Assembly: GCA_965370805.1 (NCBI GenBank) | Contig: CBDUVZ010000096.1 | Span: forward strand, 1-11,612 | DNA length: 11,612 nucleotides | Origin: CBDUVZ01 sp965370805 | Lineage (GTDB): Bacteria; Hydrothermota; Tepidihabitantia; Tepidihabitantales; Tepidihabitantaceae | Direction: 5' to 3' | Shown here: positions 7,369 to 11,612 of the stretch, piece by piece | Layout of the letters: every line of letters starts with the position of its first letter | Position numbering within the stretch: position 1 is the first letter of the stretch | Notes under the pieces: model-generated | What the model saw: only the letters and a program-made list of their open reading frames with translations | What the model was told of the DNA's origin: nothing | Database searches by the model: none | Position numbers and translations under genes: made by a program

Positions 7369-8850
7369 TCAGAAGACGCTGACTTTGTGCTGGGCGACCG
7401 AGCCGGGAACAAAGATGCCGATGACATAGCTGCCTTTGTCAGCGATATTGCCGTCCTGGTCCCGGCCGTCCCATTCGACGGTGTGGTAGCCCGGGGTCAG
7501 GAGTTGCTTGTAGAGCTTCCGGACCGGGCGGCCGAGCATGTCGTAGACCTCGGCGCGGACGGTTCCCGGCCGGCGCAGCAGGAATTCGACCGTCAGCCCG
7601 TCGCCGCGCCGGATAACCGGCTTGCCCCGGGTAATCTCGACCAGTGCGGGTTCGTCCTGCTCGGCGACGCCGGTCGCCAGTTCGCCGACCGAGAAGACGA
7701 GCACCGGGTGCTCACCGGCCGGGAGCGCAAGCGCGGCGGCGATATCGACCCGTTCCGGCTCGGTCAGCGCCACGGTCGGGAACCCGGCAAGGCCCATCGC
7801 CCGGGCCTGGGCAAGGAACTGGAACCCGGCGAATCCGACCTCCTGCATCGACCGGTACGAGGAAGTATCCTCAACGCAGACCACGATGTAGACCGGTGCG
7901 GTCGAAGGTATCGCCTCCGACGCGGCCCGCAGGTCATCGCGCCGGTCGCCGGTCACGACCCGTTCGAGCCGGTGGTCGGCGGTATTCATGTCGCCGTCCG
8001 GCTCGCGATTCCGGTACCGGTCAACGCCCTCGTCGCGAACCAGGTAGACCATCCCGGTCAGGTAGTAGCCCGCGACCGCGCTCGGTACGGTCAGGCCACG
8101 TTTGCCGTTGTAGGCCCGGTGCGGCGTCGGACCGTACCCGGCCCAGAGCAACTGGGAGACGGTTTCAAGCGTCAGCGGCATCGAACTGAATGCCGAATCC
8201 CGGCGCAATCCCATCATGACAATCTCAAAGCTGTCCGAGGCGGTAGTGTGCGGGTCAGGCAGGCTCAAATCGGACGAAACCGCAACCAGCGTGGTATCGA
8301 ACCCATCGAAAGTCGCAAGGCCGTAGACATTGACTTCGAGGACTTCATGCTCGGGGTCCCACTCGCTGTTGGCGTGGTCAGTAGCCCACTTCATCGGGCA
8401 GCCGACCGCGCCCGGCCCGGCCGAATCGCAGAATGCGGTCCCGGCAATCAGTCCGGCCTGGATGCAGAACCCGGCCTCCTCGTGCCGCTCGACCGCGACC
8501 CCGACTTCGAACGCCGCGGACGGCAGGTAGCGGTGGTCGCCCGGCTTGTGGACCGTCAAGGTATTGGAGCCCGTATCATACCGGTAGACGTTGTCACGCA
8601 CGGCAACGTAGAACTGACGGTACTCACCCAGCCGGGGAACTCGACCCATAGCCCAGAGCACATTCGCAAGCACCTGGCGCGGCAGGCTGTCGCTCATGCC
8701 CGAATGAACCGAATACCGGCTGTTTGAGAGCAACTCGAATGAGAACTGGTTGACAGTCGGAGCAGGCAGGCTCTCGATCTGGACGCCAAGCGCCCGGCCG
8801 GCCATGAAAGCCAGGCCAAACGCCAGAACAACTGTTTGGACGCGTCTCAC
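7369..8850 (-). CDS. Secreted nitroreductase/SagB-like protein with C-terminal Ig-like domain
   Basis: The 493-residue protein starts at a GTG and has a Sec signal peptide (cleavage probably after ALG, residue 22). Residues about 40-155 contain LPRQVLANVLWAMG and NVYRYDTGSNTL, and about 213-395 contain LTLETVSQLLWAGYG, LTVPSAVAGYYLTGMVYLV, and the segment from TAPVYIVVCVEDT to AGFQFLAQARAMGLAGFPTVAL and PVLVFSVGE. Together these read as two copies of the nitroreductase fold as seen in SagB/ThcOx-type dehydrogenases, which bind FMN. The first copy looks degenerate. Residues about 415-493 form a FlgD/Por-type Ig-like C-terminal domain (AEVYDMLGRPVRKL, then TVEWDGRDQDGNI). An exported flavin enzyme would be unusual, so a structural role or loss of cofactor is possible. 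Family call is by motif reading only; the substrate is unknown. Confidence 0.68.
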   Translation of the reverse strand: MRRVQTVVLAFGLAFMAGRALGVQIESLPAPTVNQFSFELLSNSRYSVHSGMSDSLPRQVLANVLWAMGRVPRLGEYRQFYVAVRDNVYRYDTGSNTLTVHKPGDHRYLPSAAFEVGVAVERHEEAGFCIQAGLIAGTAFCDSAGPGAVGCPMKWATDHANSEWDPEHEVLEVNVYGLATFDGFDTTLVAVSSDLSLPDPHTTASDSFEIVMMGLRRDSAFSSMPLTLETVSQLLWAGYGPTPHRAYNGKRGLTVPSAVAGYYLTGMVYLVRDEGVDRYRNREPDGDMNTADHRLERVVTGDRRDDLRAASEAIPSTAPVYIVVCVEDTSSYRSMQEVGFAGFQFLAQARAMGLAGFPTVALTEPERVDIAAALALPAGEHPVLVFSVGELATGVAEQDEPALVEITRGKPVIRRGDGLTVEFLLRRPGTVRAEVYDMLGRPVRKLYKQLLTPGYHTVEWDGRDQDGNIADKGSYVIGIFVPGSVAQHKVSVF

Positions 8851-8853
8851 TAC

Positions 8854-8887
8854 AATATAAGCCTAGAAGGCTGAAATCCGGTGTCAA
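8854..8887 (-). promoter_or_regulatory. Weak candidate promoter of the nitroreductase-like gene
   Basis: The minus strand has a perfect -35 word TTGACA (8882-8887) and an AT-rich TATATT (8854-8859) three bases before the GTG start. The gap between them is 22 bases (21 if TTATAT is used), longer than the 16-18 normally tolerated. It is recorded because both words stand out in GC-rich DNA and because the arrangement resembles the leaderless promoters of hicBA and holA. Confidence 0.28.
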
Positions 8888-8897
8888 TGATGGCGGC

Positions 8898-8959
8898 GTC
8901 GGAATTCCGGGTGCCGAATTCCGAACGGCGAATGCGGAAACCGAAAATCGGCATCCGAC
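8898..8959. repeat. AATTCCG-rich intergenic element with short inverted ends
   Basis: This block starts with GTCGGA and ends with its reverse complement TCCGAC. It contains the 10-base palindrome CGGAATTCCG (8900-8909) and a second GCCGAATTCCG (8913-8923), then GCGAATGCGG. The word pattern suggests another short dispersed repeat, but only one copy is in the window. No gene is visible. Confidence 0.4.
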
Positions 8960-8996
8960 ATTTCTCTGGTGTTTCTACTGCTTGGTTTCTCTCCAA

Positions 8997-9188
8997 CTGA
9001 GTTCGAAGCTAAACCGGGCTTTGACGTCGGAACTGAAATCCAGGCTGAAGCCGATTCTGAGTTGGCACCTGACTAAGCGACTGAAAACCAAGCTGATACG
9101 CTGACTGAAGCTCGTTCTGACCCGCAAGCTAAGCCGGATTCTGACATCAGCCGTGAATCCGGACCTGGATTGCAGGCTGAGCTGCAGA
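8997..9188. repeat. Cryptic 12-bp-period array with a CTGA anchor (16 units)
   Basis: Sixteen consecutive 12-base units begin at 8997, 9009, 9021 and so on to 9177 with no slip in register. Eleven begin exactly with CTGA and five differ by one base (CTAA at 9009 and 9129, TTGA at 9021, GTGA at 9153, CTGG at 9165). The remaining eight bases vary widely, with a weak preference for A or G, then CCGG/CCGA near the middle. Because 12 is a multiple of three, each frame gives a four-residue periodic peptide. On the plus strand it reads L-(S/T/K/N)-x-x with one TGA at 9102; on the minus strand it gives a hydrophobic residue then S or R. No protein is called because neither frame has a convincing start. 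Confidence 0.85.
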
Positions 9189-9190
9189 TT

Positions 9191-9215
9191 CAATAGGGGG
9201 GTGACTCCCCTATTG
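9191..9215. repeat. Perfect 9-bp hairpin downstream of the SBBP gene
   Basis: CAATAGGGG (9191-9199) and CCCCTATTG (9207-9215) are exact reverse complements around a 7-base loop. It abuts the end of the 12-bp array and lies 145 bases past the SBBP-protein stop. No U-run follows on either strand, so it is not a canonical intrinsic terminator. It could still stabilise the 3' end of that mRNA. The rest of the gap to 9359 shows nothing I recognise. Confidence 0.6.
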
Positions 9216-9359
9216 ACTTCCCGAGACAGCCCGAAAGCGAGCTTCCGAGTCAAGCTCCGAAGCCATAACTACTTAGCCGCAAGAAGGCCATGCTGTGTGG
9301 TTTCCCAAGGAGTCGACTCGCCCAAACCTCAGGCGTCCGCTGCTGAAGGCCGTATCTGG

Positions 9360-11612
9360 CTATTCAGCAGTCCGGGTCAGCACCACTTTGCACGTAACCC
9401 TTCGGCCCTCAACACCAAGCGTACAGAAGTAAACGCCGGCCGGAACCAACTTGCCGCTGGCATCCGTTCCGTCCCAGGTGAATTCGACACTCCCGCCGCG
9501 GCCCCCCTCCTTCTGCAACGTCCGTACGAGTCTCCCGGCGCGGTCATATATCTGGAGCTTAGCCGGCCTTGCCACCGGCCGATTGGTTGTGAACCGTACG
9601 GCACCGGTAGACGGATTCGGATACGCTCTCACGGGCAGCACCGGAGAAACGTTGATCTGGGGCCGCGGCTCGGCCAGCCCGATGCGCGGCTCATAGACCA
9701 CAACAAGCAGGTGGTCTGTGCGGATACCTGCGCCACCGTATCCCGTAACGGCAACCCGGTTACCCGGTCCAACAGCAATTCCGTTTCCCCGGTCCGGCGA
9801 ATCGCCCGGGCTGTTGAAGGAATCTACCCAGACCTGTGTGCCAAGTGTGTCGTAGCATACGGTCACTGCGTCGTAGCTGCGATTCCTTGCCTTGCCGGTC
9901 ACGAATATCCTGCCGTCGTCCGATGCCGCCACATCGTACGCACAGTCTGTGGCGAAGTAGCTTCCCCCCACGGTATCCATCCACGCCTCCTCGCCTTCAG
10001 GGCTGAATGCAATCGTCAAGTAGTCGTAGTCGTTACTTCCAACCGAAGCACGGCCGGTCACATACACCCTGCCGGCCCCATCAGCGGTCGTGGCATACGC
10101 TTGGCATGGCACACCGGGCTCGACGTGACTTACCCATTCCACCCTACCGGCAGTGTCGAGCCTTGCGGCGAGGAACCTTCTGTCACTGAAGCCATCATCT
10201 CCACCCAGGCTGACCCTGCCTGAGCCATCCACGACTACGCCATCCACCTTGAAGTAGACCGTGTTCGACTCGGGATTACAGCAATGGGTGACCCAGAGCG
10301 GCTCACCGGATGAATTGTACTTGATGACAGTCGCCGGACTGCTGTCGGTGCCCTCACAACTGCGCCCGGCTACGTAAGCCGCCCCGGACCCGTCTGTGGC
10401 GACTCCGCCAGCGTAGTCCCAACCGCTAACTACACCATTATACCTTCTCACCCAGAGTTCCTGCCCTGACGCTGAGTAGCAGACCGTAGCGAAGTCCCGG
10501 TACGTCCCGTCGCCGTAGCTCGTGCCGGTCACAATCACGCTGCCGGACAGGCCGACCGCTATCCCCACCGGCTCGTCTTCGTCATTGCCCGGTCCGTTGT
10601 AGCGGTTGACCCAGACCTCATTGCCCCAGGGGTCGTACTTCAGCGTCACGTAGTCCAGGTCGGTTCCTGCCCCTTCGCTGTAGCCGGTTACCAGCACGTT
10701 GCCCCAGGAGTCGGTCGCCACTGCGACCGCGACGTCTTCGCCACCCGGTACGTTGCAGTACGTCCGATACCAGAGCAGCTCTCCGGACGGCGAGTACTTC
10801 ACTACCGCCAGGTCTTCGTACTCGTCGGTGTTATCCAGGTAGCCGACCGCAATCACATTGCCGTCCTGGTCAAAGGTGACGTCTTGCCCCGCGTCCTCAT
10901 GCCTGCCCGGCCCGCTGTAGTACTGCTCCCATTGCCGGTTGCCGCTTCCGTCGTACCGGATTACCACGCCGTTCGTGTCGTCCCGGGCGGCCCGCTCGTA
11001 GAACCCGCCCACGCAGACGCCGGTCCCGACTACCGCCAGCGCCAGCCCGCCGCTTCCGAGCGTATCCTCCGAATCCCAGCGCCGGGTCCAGAGCGTCTCG
11101 CCGGAAGACGAGTACTTCAGGGTTGCGACGTCCGATGCGCGCGGCCGGTCGCTCCTGCCGGTGACGTAGACGCTGCCCGATGGATCAATTCCCATTCCGG
11201 CCAGCCGGTCGCTCAGAGAAGGTCCGTGGTATGTCTCCTGCCACAGTTCCGTTCCGGCTGGCGAGTACTTCACCACCAGGTAGGCATCTTCGTGGTTGCC
11301 TGCCACAATCACATTGCCTTGGGCATCTGCTGCTACCGCCACTGCACCATTGCCGTCTCCTGACCCCATCAGGCTTCTGGACCAGAGCGTCTCGCCGGCC
11401 GAGTTGTACTTGACGAGGAGGTATCCGCTGCTGTCGAAGTTGGGGTGAGTGCAGCCGGCAACTACCACGTTGTTCTGCGGGTCAACCGTCACCGCCACCG
11501 CGCTGTCGTCGTTGTCGCCCGGCCCGGCAAACGTCCGCGCCCAGACCAGTGTACCCAGCGGCGAGTACTTCAGCACCTGCATGTCGTAGTCCCCGGCCCC
11601 CTGCCAGTTGCA
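9360..11612 (-). CDS. SBBP-repeat beta-propeller protein with C-terminal sorting-type domain (5' end missing)
   Basis: About 750 residues are visible and the frame stays open to the right edge (CNWQGAGDYD precedes the first in-window Met), so the true start and any signal peptide lie outside. Twelve repeats of about 50 residues follow the pattern K-Y-(S/N)-x-x-G-x-x-L/V-W, then (Y)NGPG-D, A-V-A-V-D, GNVxVTG, as in SBBP beta-propeller repeats. A thirteenth is partial. The last hundred residues form a FlgD/Por-type Ig-like domain: VRAYPNPSTG, LQIYDRAGRLVRTL, FTWDGTDASGKLVPAGVYF, ending VVLTRTAE. This architecture is extracellular or cell-surface. No catalytic residues are recognisable, so function is likely binding or structural. 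The C-terminal domain resembles that of the neighbouring nitroreductase-like protein. Confidence 0.88.
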   Translation of the reverse strand, partial: CNWQGAGDYDMQVLKYSPLGTLVWARTFAGPGDNDDSAVAVTVDPQNNVVVAGCTHPNFDSSGYLLVKYNSAGETLWSRSLMGSGDGNGAVAVAADAQGNVIVAGNHEDAYLVVKYSPAGTELWQETYHGPSLSDRLAGMGIDPSGSVYVTGRSDRPRASDVATLKYSSSGETLWTRRWDSEDTLGSGGLALAVVGTGVCVGGFYERAARDDTNGVVIRYDGSGNRQWEQYYSGPGRHEDAGQDVTFDQDGNVIAVGYLDNTDEYEDLAVVKYSPSGELLWYRTYCNVPGGEDVAVAVATDSWGNVLVTGYSEGAGTDLDYVTLKYDPWGNEVWVNRYNGPGNDEDEPVGIAVGLSGSVIVTGTSYGDGTYRDFATVCYSASGQELWVRRYNGVVSGWDYAGGVATDGSGAAYVAGRSCEGTDSSPATVIKYNSSGEPLWVTHCCNPESNTVYFKVDGVVVDGSGRVSLGGDDGFSDRRFLAARLDTAGRVEWVSHVEPGVPCQAYATTADGAGRVYVTGRASVGSNDYDYLTIAFSPEGEEAWMDTVGGSYFATDCAYDVAASDDGRIFVTGKARNRSYDAVTVCYDTLGTQVWVDSFNSPGDSPDRGNGIAVGPGNRVAVTGYGGAGIRTDHLLVVVYEPRIGLAEPRPQINVSPVLPVRAYPNPSTGAVRFTTNRPVARPAKLQIYDRAGRLVRTLQKEGGRGGSVEFTWDGTDASGKLVPAGVYFCTLGVEGRRVTCKVVLTRTAE

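Noticed and set aside
7387..8727. Plus-strand open frame of 446 codons opposite the nitroreductase-like gene
   Set aside because: Its composition is typical of an antisense shadow, while the minus strand shows a signal peptide and domain motifs in the right order.
8975..9253. Minus-strand 92-codon frame over the 12-bp array with alternating hydrophobic residues
   Set aside because: The beta-strand-like pattern follows automatically from the 12-base CTGA period (GAN reads as F, L, V or I in reverse), the start would be a TTG, and no Shine-Dalgarno sequence was seen.
9153..10223. Plus-strand open frame of 356 codons crossing the 12-bp array and the SBBP gene
   Set aside because: Most of it is antisense to well-formed SBBP repeats, and its start would be a GTG inside the repeat array.

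Overview
The window looks like chromosomal DNA of an uncultured, GC-rich, Gram-negative-type bacterium. Two extracellular-type proteins end in FlgD/Por-like Ig domains, there is a secreted beta-propeller of SBBP type, a carboxypeptidase-regulatory-like lipoprotein, and several families of short dispersed repeats. This mixture resembles candidate phyla such as WOR-3 (Stahlbacteria) or other FCB-like lineages. The placement is an inference from gene style; there is no rRNA or marker phylogeny behind it. No rRNA, tRNA, IS element, integrase or CRISPR array was recognised.

Every gene I believe in is on the minus strand, so transcription runs from high to low coordinates. From right to left they are: the 3' part of a large SBBP-repeat secreted protein (9360-11612, running off the window); a 509-bp spacer with a cryptic 12-bp-period array and a perfect hairpin; a secreted protein with a nitroreductase/SagB-like core and a C-terminal Ig-like domain (7369-8850); a lipoprotein with two carboxypeptidase-regulatory-like domains (6632-7315); holA, DNA polymerase III delta (5431-6570), followed after one base by leuS, leucyl-tRNA synthetase (2763-5429); a 273-bp repeat-packed spacer; guaA, GMP synthase (960-2489); and a hicB-hicA toxin-antitoxin pair (268-692). 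holA-leuS is a housekeeping operon with its own promoter. The right half is cell-surface or secreted function.

The unusual content is mostly in the repeats. Three families share one architecture: a nearly fixed tetranucleotide repeated at a short regular period with the bases between free to vary. These are ACGC/GCGT at 7 bp (753-787 and 7282-7367), AGGG/CCCT at about 7-9 bp (2505-2535, 4164-4214, 4587-4676) and CTGA at exactly 12 bp for 16 units (8997-9188). Several copies are paired in inverted orientation. Two AGGG/CCCT copies lie in frame inside leuS and add residues to the editing domain, much like Rickettsia palindromic elements inside genes. An ACGC copy supplies the first codons of the lipoprotein.

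Two promoters, for hicBA and holA, place the -10 box only 5-6 bases before the ATG, which predicts leaderless mRNAs. LeuRS also has a degenerate KMSKS motif (VMSSS).
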